Of a stretch of DNA of 64,000 nucleotides, positions 52,060-61,221 are shown piece by piece. The stretch's first letter is position 1. Each line of letters starts with the position of its first letter. The notes beneath the pieces are model-generated. The model was not told where the DNA came from. It did no database searches and saw only the letters and a list, made by a program, of their open reading frames with translations. The position numbers and the translations under genes are program-made. Source of the DNA: Pseudoneobacillus sp042683745 (GTDB taxonomy: Bacteria > Bacillota > Bacilli > Bacillales > Cytobacillaceae). The stretch covers positions 1 to 64,000 of the forward strand of contig NZ_JBHUJX010000021.1 in NCBI RefSeq assembly GCF_042683745.1. The letters run 5' to 3'.

Positions 52060-53457
52060 TTAGCCTCTTTTCCAACGGGTGCCTTGAGGTGTATCTTCCA
52101 AAATGATATTCATCTCTTTTAATTGATCGCGTATTTGGTCAGATAATGCGAAGTCTCGATTTTTCCTTGCATCAATTCTTTTTTGGATTAACGTTTCAAT
52201 TTCCTCATCAAGTAGCTCAGCTTGTTTCAGTTCCAGACCGAGTACCCCAAATAATTCTTCAAATTCTTTCCTAAAGACATCAATAACTTCAACGGAGGTA
52301 TTTTTCTCTAACAAATAATAATTGGCCAGCTTTGAAAGTTCAAAGAGCACGGACACCGCATTTGCTGTATTAAAATCATCATCCATTGCTTCGATAAACT
52401 GTTCTTTTAATTCCGCTATTTTTTCTAACCATTCTTGCTTTTTCGGATTTAAATCAGCACTTATTTCACGGCGATGAGTTAAATTCTGATAGGATGTTTG
52501 AATTCGGTCAAAAGCAGCTGCCGTATTTTCTAATAGTTCCTCGCTATAGTTAATCGGGTTGCGATAATGAACAGATAGCATGAAAAATCTTAATACTTGC
52601 GGGTTATGCTTTTGAATAATATCGTGCACTAAGACAAAGTTCCCAAGTGACTTAGACATTTTTTCATTATCGATATTAATATAACCATTATGCATCCAAT
52701 AACGTGCAAGCTCTTTTCCAGATAAGGCTTCGGATTGAGCGATTTCATTTTCGTGATGAGGGAAAGATAAATCCTGCCCACCTGCATGAATATCAATTGA
52801 ATCTCCCATGAATTTCTTAATCATCGCCGAGCATTCGATATGCCAACCTGGTCGACCAAGCCCCCAAGGACTTTCCCAAGAAATTTCCCCTTCTTTCGCT
52901 GCCTTCCAAAGGGCGAAATCTAGACCATCCTGCTTTTTCTCTCCAACTTCAATCCTTGCTCCAAGTCGAAGTTCATCAACAGATTGATGTGACAACTTCC
53001 CATATTCATCAAATTTTCTTGTACGGAAGTATACATCACCCTCGGACTCATAAGCAAAATCCTTTTCTATTAGCTTTGCAATGAACTCGATGATAATATC
53101 CATTGTTTCCATCACTCGCGGATGTACATCCGCCTTTCTGCAGCCTAATGCCGATACATCAGCAAAATAGGCTTCAATAAAACGATCCGCGATCGTTGGT
53201 ACATCTTCCCCTAATTCATTTGCTACACGAATAAGCTTATCATCAACATCTGTAAAATTAGAAACGTACTGAACTTCATATCCTCGGTACTCAAAATATC
53301 TTCTCACTGTATCGAAGACGATCGGTGGTCTTGCATTACCGATATGAATAAAGTTATACACGGTTGGACCGCATACATATATCTTTACCTTTCCTTCTTC
53401 GAGCGGGACAAATTCTTCTTTTTTTCTCGACATTGTATTATATATTTTAATCGCCAT
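52060..53457 (-). CDS. cysS: Cysteinyl-tRNA synthetase
   Basis: 465 aa class I enzyme. VYVCGPTVYN-like zinc Cys near 28, HIGNARP as the HIGH motif, WHIECSAM and HAGGQDLSFPHHENE zinc ligands, and KMSKSLGN. Overlaps cysE by 11 nt and shares its T-box. Confidence 0.98.
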   Translation of the reverse strand: MAIKIYNTMSRKKEEFVPLEEGKVKIYVCGPTVYNFIHIGNARPPIVFDTVRRYFEYRGYEVQYVSNFTDVDDKLIRVANELGEDVPTIADRFIEAYFADVSALGCRKADVHPRVMETMDIIIEFIAKLIEKDFAYESEGDVYFRTRKFDEYGKLSHQSVDELRLGARIEVGEKKQDGLDFALWKAAKEGEISWESPWGLGRPGWHIECSAMIKKFMGDSIDIHAGGQDLSFPHHENEIAQSEALSGKELARYWMHNGYINIDNEKMSKSLGNFVLVHDIIQKHNPQVLRFFMLSVHYRNPINYSEELLENTAAAFDRIQTSYQNLTHRREISADLNPKKQEWLEKIAELKEQFIEAMDDDFNTANAVSVLFELSKLANYYLLEKNTSVEVIDVFRKEFEELFGVLGLELKQAELLDEEIETLIQKRIDARKNRDFALSDQIRDQLKEMNIILEDTPQGTRWKRG

Positions 53458-54094
53458 TTACTTTGCTCCTTTCTAATGTTGATTCCTTTAATGTTTCAAT
53501 TTCGTATTCTAATTCTTTTAATCGGTCATTGATTGGATCCGGTAGATCACAATGATTCAAATCTTTACCAATTCGAATTCCATCCTGAATAACGACTTTG
53601 CCTGGAATGCCAACGACTGTCGAATTTGGAGGAACATCTTTTAGGACAACTGATCCAGCACCTATTTTAGAATTCTCTCCAATCGTAATCGAACCTAATA
53701 CTTTTGCACCAGTAGCAATTAACGCATTATCCTTAATCGTTGGATGCCGCTTACCTTTTTCTTTCCCTGTTCCACCTAGAGTGACCCCTTGGAAAACTGT
53801 AACATTGTCACCAATTTCACACGTTTCACCGATGACAACTCCCATTCCGTGATCGATAAAAAATCGGCGACCAATGGTTGCACCAGGATGAATTTCTATT
53901 CCTGTGAAAAAGCGACTTATTTGAGAAATCAATCGGGCCAAAAAGAAAAATCTTCGTTTATAAAAGGCATGCGCAATCCGATGAGCCCAGATCGCATGTA
54001 TACCAGAGTAAGTTAAAATTACTTCTAAATAACTTCTTGCCGATGGGTCCTGTTCAAAAACAACTGCAATATCTTCTTTTATTGTTTTAAACAT
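53447..54094 (-). CDS. cysE: Serine O-acetyltransferase
   Basis: Makes O-acetylserine, first step of cysteine synthesis. 215 aa. Helical N-terminal half, left-handed beta-helix with hexapeptides (GIEIHPGATIGRRFFIDHGM, DNVTVFQGVTLGG). First gene behind the Cys T-box, coupled to cysS. Confidence 0.97.
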   Translation of the reverse strand: MFKTIKEDIAVVFEQDPSARSYLEVILTYSGIHAIWAHRIAHAFYKRRFFFLARLISQISRFFTGIEIHPGATIGRRFFIDHGMGVVIGETCEIGDNVTVFQGVTLGGTGKEKGKRHPTIKDNALIATGAKVLGSITIGENSKIGAGSVVLKDVPPNSTVVGIPGKVVIQDGIRIGKDLNHCDLPDPINDRLKELEYEIETLKESTLERSKVNGD

Positions 54095-54146
54095 ACCGCT
54101 TCCCTCCTTTCTGGTGCTTTATAGATTGAATATTTCCAAAAATAAA

Positions 54147-54360
54147 AAGCGCCCCTGTCCGAAGACAGAGACGCTTGTTAGACGCGGTTCCACTCTGATT
54201 AGATGATTAAATAAATCATCTCGCTTAAAACCTAATAACGGTAGGCTCCGCTCTAATTTACTTGGAAAGATCCGTTTAATTAGAGACTCTGAGGGGCACT
54301 TCAAAAAATGAGGGACTTAAACCACTTTCAGCCGGTGATGGTTCTCTCTTTTAAGCTTCA
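54147..54360 (-). promoter_or_regulatory. T-box leader, tRNA-Cys responsive
   Basis: Minus strand: stem I from about 54351 (AGAGA) closing at TCTCT near 54283, with a TGC specifier candidate at 54296-54298 in GAAGTGCCCC. The T-box AGAGTGGAACCGCG is at 54183-54196. The terminator stem GCGTCTCTGTC / GACAGGGGCGC (54149-54174) is followed by TTTTTATTTTT. Low charged tRNA-Cys would allow read-through into cysE-cysS. Confidence 0.9.
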
Positions 54361-54412
54361 TTTTTCTACTTTTCCTCATCAACATTTTTCTCATATTTTT
54401 ATTGTCTAGCGC

Positions 54413-54552
54413 AAGTGTCAAACGGCTAGTGAATTGGCCTTCTCCTCCTTACGATAAGTCAACATCGAACGCTCGCGCTCGTTCGTGTTTCCTTTATCTC
54501 ATACGGAGCGGTCCAATTCATACGCCGCTAAACGGGCGCTTCCGCTTTTCTT
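54413..54552 (-). repeat. Structured intergenic repeat, copy E
   Basis: Minus-strand orientation begins TAAGAAAAGCGGAAGCGCCC and ends ACTTGCGCTAGACA; the ends match copy D closely and A/C partly. The interior is unlike the others, with GAACG/CGTTC and GCGC palindromes around 54463-54490. Occupies the gltX to T-box gap; no gene seen there. Confidence 0.7.
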
Positions 54553-54591
54553 AATTACTCTTACTATATTACATTTTGATTCATATGTTAA

Positions 54592-56043
54592 CTAAAATTG
54601 TCTTAAACGTTGAAGAACTTTTTCTTTCCCTAATAATGAGATTGCTTCTGGCAAGTCTGGACCATGAGTTTGACCTGTTGTCGCTACTCGTATTGGCATA
54701 AAGAGATTTTTACCCTTTTGACCGGTTGATTTTTGAACAGCCTTCATGGCAGATTGAATTTCAGCTGCTTTAAACTCGATTAAGGCTTCTATTTCTTGTG
54801 CAAAGGCTTGTAATACTTCTGGAACTTGCTCACCCGCTAATACATCTCTTGCCTCTTCCTCATAGCTCACTTCATCTTGGAAGAAAATTTCTGTTAACGG
54901 AACAATTTCTGCTCCAAAACTCATTTTTTCTTGGAAGAGAGCAATTAATTGGCGTGCCCATTCCTTTTGCTCATTGGAAAGTTCATTTGAAAGACGTCCA
55001 GATTTTATTAAATGCGGAAGAGAAATCTCCACTAATTTATCCAATTCAAGCTTTTTAATGTATTGGTTGTTCATCCATGTAAGTTTATTTTTATCAAATA
55101 ATGCTGGAGACTTTGAAAGACGATTCGCATCAAAGATTTCAATAAACTCATCCTTTGTGAATAGCTCTTCTTCTCCAGACGGCGACCATCCTAATAAAAC
55201 GATGAAATTAAATAGAGCTTCAGGTAAATAGCCTAACTCTTCGTATTGCTCGATGAATTGGATAATACTTTCATCACGTTTACTTAGTTTTTTGCGACTC
55301 TCATTTACAATTAATGTCATATGGCCATATTGAGGAACTTCCCATCCAAGTGCTTCAAAGACCATTAACTGTTTTGGAGTGTTTGAAATATGGTCATCTC
55401 CACGTAACACGTGAGAGATCTTCATTAGGTAATCATCAATCGCAACGGCAAAATTATAAGTCGGGATTCCGTCCTTTTTTACCATTACCCAGTCACCAAT
55501 ACCATCAGACTCAAAAGAAACATTGCCTTTTACCATATCGTCAAACTCATATACTTTATTTGCAGGAACCATCAAACGAATACTTGGCTTACGTCCTTCT
55601 GCTTCATAAGTAGCGCGTTGTTCTGCAGATAAATGACGACATTTACCAGAATATTGAGGGTTTTCCCCTTTGGTCATTTGGGCTTCCCGCTCCGCTTCTA
55701 ATTCCTCTTCTGAACAATAGCATTTATACGCTTTTCCTTGTTCTAAAAGCTGTGAATAGTACTCTTCGTATATATCGTTACGTTCTGATTGACGATAAGG
55801 ACCATACTCTCCCCCTACATCAACACTTTCATCCCAATCGATCCCAAGCCAATTTAAATATTTCAGCTGACTTTCCTCGCCGCCTTCGATATTTCGCTTT
55901 TGATCTGTGTCTTCGATGCGGATAATAAATTTACCGCCTTTATTTCGTGCATATAAATAGTTAAATAGAGCAGTACGAGCATTACCTATATGTAAGTGGC
56001 CAGTCGGACTTGGCGCATAACGAACACGAATTTCATTTGACAT
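54592..56043 (-). CDS. gltX: Glutamyl-tRNA synthetase (GltX)
   Basis: 483 aa class I synthetase. PSPTGHLHIGNARTALFNYL holds the HIGH motif, KLSKRDE the KMSKS equivalent. Cys pair CYCSEEELEAE. In Bacillus it also charges tRNA-Gln with Glu for later amidation. Between ispF and cysE as expected. Confidence 0.98.
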   Translation of the reverse strand: MSNEIRVRYAPSPTGHLHIGNARTALFNYLYARNKGGKFIIRIEDTDQKRNIEGGEESQLKYLNWLGIDWDESVDVGGEYGPYRQSERNDIYEEYYSQLLEQGKAYKCYCSEEELEAEREAQMTKGENPQYSGKCRHLSAEQRATYEAEGRKPSIRLMVPANKVYEFDDMVKGNVSFESDGIGDWVMVKKDGIPTYNFAVAIDDYLMKISHVLRGDDHISNTPKQLMVFEALGWEVPQYGHMTLIVNESRKKLSKRDESIIQFIEQYEELGYLPEALFNFIVLLGWSPSGEEELFTKDEFIEIFDANRLSKSPALFDKNKLTWMNNQYIKKLELDKLVEISLPHLIKSGRLSNELSNEQKEWARQLIALFQEKMSFGAEIVPLTEIFFQDEVSYEEEARDVLAGEQVPEVLQAFAQEIEALIEFKAAEIQSAMKAVQKSTGQKGKNLFMPIRVATTGQTHGPDLPEAISLLGKEKVLQRLRQF

Positions 56044-56133
56044 ATGTGGTGAACCTCCTCATTAGAAAAACGCAATATATGGCTTCTAGCCAATGGAATC
56101 TATTTTATCATGTCTTACCTTGAATGAATAGAA

Positions 56134-56610
56134 TCAAACTTTCTGTAGCAACACAGCTACTTGCGAGGCAATACCTTCTCCACGTCCAGTGAAGCCAAGC
56201 TTTTCTGTTGTCGTTGCCTTCACATTTACTTGATCCTCGGACGATTCTAGCAATTCAGCAATTCTTTCACGCATTTGCGGAATATAAGGAGCCATTTTCG
56301 GTTTTTGAGCAATAATTGTACAGTCAATATTGACTAGCCTATATCCTTTTTGTTTCACGAGACCCCAAACATGGATTAACAATTTTGCCGAGTCTGCATC
56401 TTTAAATTCCGGATCTGTATCGGGAAAATGTTTGCCGATATCTCCTTCACCGATCGCTCCTAAACATGCATCCGCAACGGTATGTAAAAGAACATCTGCA
56501 TCTGAATGTCCTAATAAGCCTAATTCATAAGGAATCGTTATACCGCCAATGATAAGTGGTCGATTTTCTGTTAGTTGATGCACATCGAATCCTTGTCCAA
56601 TTCTGTACAT
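56134..56610 (-). CDS. ispF: 2-C-methyl-D-erythritol 2,4-cyclodiphosphate synthase
   Basis: MEP pathway enzyme. 158 aa. Zinc ligands in GFDVHQL (Asp, His) and LGHSDADVLLH (His); TTEKLGFTGRGEGIASQV end. Directly behind ispD. Confidence 0.98.
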   Translation of the reverse strand: MYRIGQGFDVHQLTENRPLIIGGITIPYELGLLGHSDADVLLHTVADACLGAIGEGDIGKHFPDTDPEFKDADSAKLLIHVWGLVKQKGYRLVNIDCTIIAQKPKMAPYIPQMRERIAELLESSEDQVNVKATTTEKLGFTGRGEGIASQVAVLLQKV

Positions 56611-56629
56611 ATGTAAGCTCCCTTCAAAG

Positions 56630-57316
56630 CTAAAGCTGATTTTTTTCGTTTAATATCGCCTGAGCAAAATGCAAATCCTCAGGTGTAGTTAACTTTATAT
56701 TATGATAATCACCTTCGATAATGGCTACTTTCTCCCCTAAATACTCCACTAAACTAGCATCATCTGTTCCTAAAAACATGTTTTTATTCGCATAAACATG
56801 GGCATCGAGCAACAAGGAAACGCGAAAAGCTTGTGGGGTTTGTACTGCCCACAAGCTAGAACGTTCCACTGTTTCCATTACGATTCCGTTTTTCACTTTT
56901 TTAATAGTATCCTTAACAGGTACCGCAACAACGGCAGCACCTATTTGATTGGCAGATTCCACTAATTGACCAATTAAAGCCTCATTGATAAACGGTCTTG
57001 CCGCATCATGGACAAGAACGATTCCATTTTGATCGACTTTTTGCAAGGCATGATACACACTATTCTGGCGTTCTTTGCCACCGATGACAAAGGTTATTTT
57101 CTTTTGAATATCAAATTTCTTTACATAAGAGGTCATTTCAGATTGGTCATCAGGATGTATAGAAAGGTAGATTTCACGACATCTATCATCTTGCTCAAAC
57201 ACCTGTAAAGTATGAATAAAGACAGGAATTCCTTGTAATTCAATAAAAAGCTTATTCTTTCCCGCACCCATTCTTTTCCCTTTTCCTGCCGCTGGAAGAA
57301 TGACTTGATACTCCAT
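56630..57316 (-). CDS. ispD: 2-C-methyl-D-erythritol 4-phosphate cytidylyltransferase
   Basis: MEP pathway, third step. 228 aa from the ATG at 57316 (MEYQVILPAAGKGKRM), which fits the family; a GTG at 57334 (overlapping the yacL stop as TAGTG) is the alternative, and the ribosome site is weak for both. LVHDAARPFI and ERSSLWAVQTPQAF are conserved. Confidence 0.95.
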   Translation of the reverse strand: MEYQVILPAAGKGKRMGAGKNKLFIELQGIPVFIHTLQVFEQDDRCREIYLSIHPDDQSEMTSYVKKFDIQKKITFVIGGKERQNSVYHALQKVDQNGIVLVHDAARPFINEALIGQLVESANQIGAAVVAVPVKDTIKKVKNGIVMETVERSSLWAVQTPQAFRVSLLLDAHVYANKNMFLGTDDASLVEYLGEKVAIIEGDYHNIKLTTPEDLHFAQAILNEKNQL

Positions 57317-57333
57317 AAAATAACCCCAATTCA

Positions 57334-58419
57334 CTATAATGCTTTCTCTAATAATTTCGGTTTTGCGAAGATCATTCTCCCCGCTGAGGTTTGTAATACA
57401 CTTGTCACTAAGACATCAATGCGTTTGCCGATATACTCACGACCATCTTCCACAACTATCATCGTTCCATCGTCTAAATAAGCCACACCTTGATGATGTT
57501 CTTTCCCATCTTTAATGACTTGTACACACATTTCTTCTCCTGGTAAAACTACAGGCTTTACCGCATTAGCTAAATCATTGATATTTAATACACCCACATT
57601 TTGAAGCTCACACACTTTATTTAAATTAAAGTCATTCGTAACAACCATACCACCCGTTACTTTTGCTAACTTTACAAGTTTACTATCTACTTCAGAAATA
57701 TCTTCAAAATCGCCTTCATAGATTTCCACTTTTACAGCAAGTTCTTTTTGAATTCGATTTAGTATATCAAGGCCTCGTCTTCCGCGGTTTCTCTTTAATG
57801 CATCTGAAGAGTCTGCAATATGTTGTAATTCCGCAAGCACAAATTGTGGAATTACAATCGTACCTTCTAAAAATCCTGTTTGGCATATATCAGCCACTCG
57901 ACCATCGATAATGACACTTGTGTCCAATATTTTCAAAGAATGACTGGCTGACTTTTCTTGTTCCTCTTCTACAGTCTTCTTTTTATTTCGATTACTAAAC
58001 AAATTCAGTAACTCATCTCGTTTTTTCGTCCCTACTTGAAACCCCAGGTATCCGAATAAAAGGGTAAGTAGTATAGGAGCAACTGTATTTACAATAGGCA
58101 CTTGAATCGCATTGAGAGCGAATCCAATTAAAAACGCCACAAATAAACCGAATACTAGTCCAACACTACCAAAAATAACATCAGTAATGGGAATCTTTAA
58201 TAACGATTCTTCTACCCATTTTACAAACTCCACTACATAGTCAATTGCCCAAAAAGTAATAAAATAAAAAATAATTGCACCTAATAATGCCGTTATATAT
58301 CCATTATTAATTAGAGGAATGTCCAGAATTTTAATAAAGTCAATTAAATAAGGAAGCAAAAATATCCCTAGTGTCCCTCCAATAATAAGGAAGCAAGCTT
58401 GAATTACACGTTTTAACAT
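57334..58419 (-). CDS. yacL: PIN/TRAM domain membrane protein YacL
   Basis: 361 aa. Four N-terminal membrane helices (about 5-130), then a PIN nuclease-like domain (LDTSVIIDGRVADI, RRGLDIL, VVTNDFNLNKV) and a C-terminal TRAM domain (GKRIDVLVTSVLQTSAGRM). RNA-related role inferred from domains; true substrate unknown. Confidence 0.92.
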   Translation of the reverse strand: MLKRVIQACFLIIGGTLGIFLLPYLIDFIKILDIPLINNGYITALLGAIIFYFITFWAIDYVVEFVKWVEESLLKIPITDVIFGSVGLVFGLFVAFLIGFALNAIQVPIVNTVAPILLTLLFGYLGFQVGTKKRDELLNLFSNRNKKKTVEEEQEKSASHSLKILDTSVIIDGRVADICQTGFLEGTIVIPQFVLAELQHIADSSDALKRNRGRRGLDILNRIQKELAVKVEIYEGDFEDISEVDSKLVKLAKVTGGMVVTNDFNLNKVCELQNVGVLNINDLANAVKPVVLPGEEMCVQVIKDGKEHHQGVAYLDDGTMIVVEDGREYIGKRIDVLVTSVLQTSAGRMIFAKPKLLEKAL

Positions 58420-58649
58420 TCCTTCACCTCCTTCTACTCATTATAAACAATTTCAACTGTTTGAAACCTATATTCTACGATAATTTAATCTGTTTGTTAC
58501 CATACTGAAACATCATTGTGACAAGAAGATTTGTTTACTAAAAGTGGAAATTCCCCTTCTCCTTCTAAGGTTAGCACCGCTAATTTAAAGAGTCAAACAA
58601 TAGGGGTAAATCCCTTATAATTTTGAAATCTGTACAATCTTACACACCT

Positions 58650-59723
58650 TTATAACTGTCTGTCGGCAAACAATTGTTCTTTGATTAACTGGAGACCCTC
58701 TTTAATTTTTCTGGCACGAACTTCCCCAATCCCTTCTACATCATCTAATTCCTCCACGGAAGCTACGACAATTTTAGGTAAATGTTCATACCGATTAATC
58801 AAATTCTCGATAATTACTAATGGTAACCGAGGGACTTTATTTAACATTCGATAGCCTCTAGGACAAATAAACTCATCTAAATGGATATATCCGGAATGTC
58901 CTAATTGTTTGAGGAAAAAGGAGTCCTCAATCACTTCTTCATTGGACATTTCCTGTAACTTACATAGCACTTGATGTGGATCCAATTTTCGTTCAAAGGA
59001 ATAATCCTTTATTAATAGAGCCGCTTCCTTTTCCATATCTGCTAATAGTTCATTCATTTGAAGGTAGATTAATCTCCCTTCCGTCCCTAGCTCATTTAAA
59101 TAATTTAATAACTCATTTTTTATCCGTAATACCATCTCGACCCTTCTTAATGCTTGAAGGACATCACCAAACGTGACTAATTCCTCAAACTCTAGAATTC
59201 CAAGATTCGTTATGCTTTGTTCAAGAACAAGCTTATATTTTTCTAAAGTTTGTAATGCTTGATTCGCTTTTGCCAAAATGACGGCAATATCCTTTATCGT
59301 ATAACGAAAGTTACCTTGATACAGGGTGATGACATTTCTGCGCTGAGAAATAGCAATTACCAAGACTTTTGATTGCTTAGCCACTCTCTCAGCTGTACGA
59401 TGACGCATTCCGGTTTCAGATGATGGAATAGATGGATCTGGAGCAAGTTGGGCGTTGGCAATTAATATTTTATTTCCTTGTTCATTTAATATTATTGCCC
59501 CATCCATCTTTGCAAGTTCATATAAAAAGCTAGGAGTGAAAATACAATTTACTTGGAAGCCACCATCGACCATACTTTTTACCTTATCGTTGTAACCAAG
59601 TACGATGAGCCCACCTGTGTTCGCACGGAGGACATTATCAATTCCATCACGAATGGGCGTACCGGGGGCAACAAAATGCAGGACTTCACTTTTTATTTTT
59701 TCACTTAGCTTTTTATGATCCAT
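58650..59723 (-). CDS. disA: DNA integrity scanning diadenylate cyclase DisA
   Basis: Makes c-di-AMP and pauses at branched DNA during sporulation. 357 aa. DAC domain with MDGAIILN and the GMRHRTAERVAKQ (RHR) motif, helical linker, helix-hairpin-helix end VEGIGEVRARKIKEGL. Four nt behind radA. A 230-nt gap to yacL follows with no clear signal. Confidence 0.97.
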   Translation of the reverse strand: MDHKKLSEKIKSEVLHFVAPGTPIRDGIDNVLRANTGGLIVLGYNDKVKSMVDGGFQVNCIFTPSFLYELAKMDGAIILNEQGNKILIANAQLAPDPSIPSSETGMRHRTAERVAKQSKVLVIAISQRRNVITLYQGNFRYTIKDIAVILAKANQALQTLEKYKLVLEQSITNLGILEFEELVTFGDVLQALRRVEMVLRIKNELLNYLNELGTEGRLIYLQMNELLADMEKEAALLIKDYSFERKLDPHQVLCKLQEMSNEEVIEDSFFLKQLGHSGYIHLDEFICPRGYRMLNKVPRLPLVIIENLINRYEHLPKIVVASVEELDDVEGIGEVRARKIKEGLQLIKEQLFADRQL

Positions 59724-59726
59724 CTG

Positions 59727-61106
59727 TTATCCTCCTAAAGTTGCTTTTAGTGCCTGACCAACAGTTGAAACACCAATTAATTCTATGCCGTTAGGAGCCT
59801 TCCACCCGCCTAGATTATTTGCCGGTAATATAACCCGCTCAAAACCTAGTTTGGCTGCTTCCTGCACTCTTTGTTCAATTCTAGATACCCTTCTTACTTC
59901 TCCAGTTAAACCGACTTCTCCTATAATGCAATCCGTTGGTCTTGTAGGCTTATCATGAAAACTCGAGGCAATGCTTACGGCAATGGCCAAATCAATAGCT
60001 GGCTCATCGAGTTTTACCCCTCCGGCTACTTTTAAATAGGCATCTTGATTTTGCAGTAGCATCCCCACCCTTTTTTCAAGAACAGCCATTAATAGCGGGA
60101 CACGGTTATGGTCGATTCCCGTCGCCATCCTTCTGGGATTGCCGAAGCTAGTCGGTGATATTAGAGCTTGAACCTCTACTAAAACAGGACGAGTCCCTTC
60201 CATTGACGCTACTACCGTTGAGCCCGCTGCCCCTTGAGACCTTTCCTCTAAAAAAATTTCTGATGGATTTTCTACCTCTTCAAGCCCTGCTTCTTTCATT
60301 TCAAAGATTCCCATTTCATTGGTGGATCCAAAGCGATTTTTCACAGCTCTTAATATCCGATATGTATGATGTCTTTCACCTTCAAAATAAAGAACCGTAT
60401 CAACCATATGCTCTAAGAGCCTAGGGCCAGCAATGGAACCTTCTTTCGTCACATGCCCGACAATAAAAATAGCAATCCCTTTTGTTTTTGCTATTCTCAT
60501 TAGCTCGGCCGTACATTCCCTCACCTGAGACACACTCCCCGGAGCAGAAGTCACATTGGGATGGAAAACGGTTTGAATCGAATCAACAATCACAAAGTTT
60601 GGACTCATTTCTTCTATTGTTTGATTAATAGACTCTAGATTGGTTTCCGAATAAACTAGCAAGTTTTCAGAAATAACCCCTAAGCGATCCGCCCGTAGCT
60701 TCGTTTGCCTTAAAGATTCTTCTCCAGAGATATATAGCACACGGTGTTGATGAATCGCCAATTGGTTTGAGACCTGTAGTAAAAGGGTTGATTTTCCAAT
60801 CCCAGGGTCTCCTCCAATTAAGACAAGGGAACCACGGACAACCCCTCCTCCAAGGACGCGATTTAATTCATTTAAGTCCGTTTTTACACGAGGCTCTGAC
60901 ACTGTTTCAATCGATGTAATGGGAGTGGCCTTCGACATCGCTTGATGATTTCCAGAGTGAGTAAATGCTCCTCTTCTAGCTGGAACACTTCTCTCAATTT
61001 CTTCAACCATCTTGTTCCATTCTCCACAACCAGGGCACTTCCCCATCCACTTTGCCGATTCATAACCACATTCTTGGCACATAAATTTAGTCTTTTGCTT
61101 TGCCAT
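59727..61106 (-). CDS. radA: DNA repair protein RadA
   Basis: 459 aa. N-terminal zinc finger (CQECGYESAKWMGKCPGCGE), Walker A GGDPGIGKST, the KNRFGSTNEMG motif unique to RadA, and a Lon-like C-terminal domain with GGVKLDEPAIDLA. RecA-like helicase of recombination. Between clpC and disA. Confidence 0.98.
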   Translation of the reverse strand: MAKQKTKFMCQECGYESAKWMGKCPGCGEWNKMVEEIERSVPARRGAFTHSGNHQAMSKATPITSIETVSEPRVKTDLNELNRVLGGGVVRGSLVLIGGDPGIGKSTLLLQVSNQLAIHQHRVLYISGEESLRQTKLRADRLGVISENLLVYSETNLESINQTIEEMSPNFVIVDSIQTVFHPNVTSAPGSVSQVRECTAELMRIAKTKGIAIFIVGHVTKEGSIAGPRLLEHMVDTVLYFEGERHHTYRILRAVKNRFGSTNEMGIFEMKEAGLEEVENPSEIFLEERSQGAAGSTVVASMEGTRPVLVEVQALISPTSFGNPRRMATGIDHNRVPLLMAVLEKRVGMLLQNQDAYLKVAGGVKLDEPAIDLAIAVSIASSFHDKPTRPTDCIIGEVGLTGEVRRVSRIEQRVQEAAKLGFERVILPANNLGGWKAPNGIELIGVSTVGQALKATLGG

Positions 61107-61182
61107 AATTTACCCCTCTCTTTAAATTACCTAGTTCCTGCGGTTTTTATGATTATTATTTTAATAAAGTGAAAAGAAAGAA

Positions 61183-61211
61183 GGTACACGAAGTAAATAA
61201 ACCCGTGTACC
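61183..61211 (-). terminator. Terminator of clpC
   Basis: GGTACACG and CGTGTACC arms (8 bp) around a 13-nt loop, followed on the minus strand by TTCTTTCTTTTC, ten nt after clpC. Would lower radA expression from the stress operon. Confidence 0.75.
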
Positions 61212-61221
61212 TCTTGTTTAT

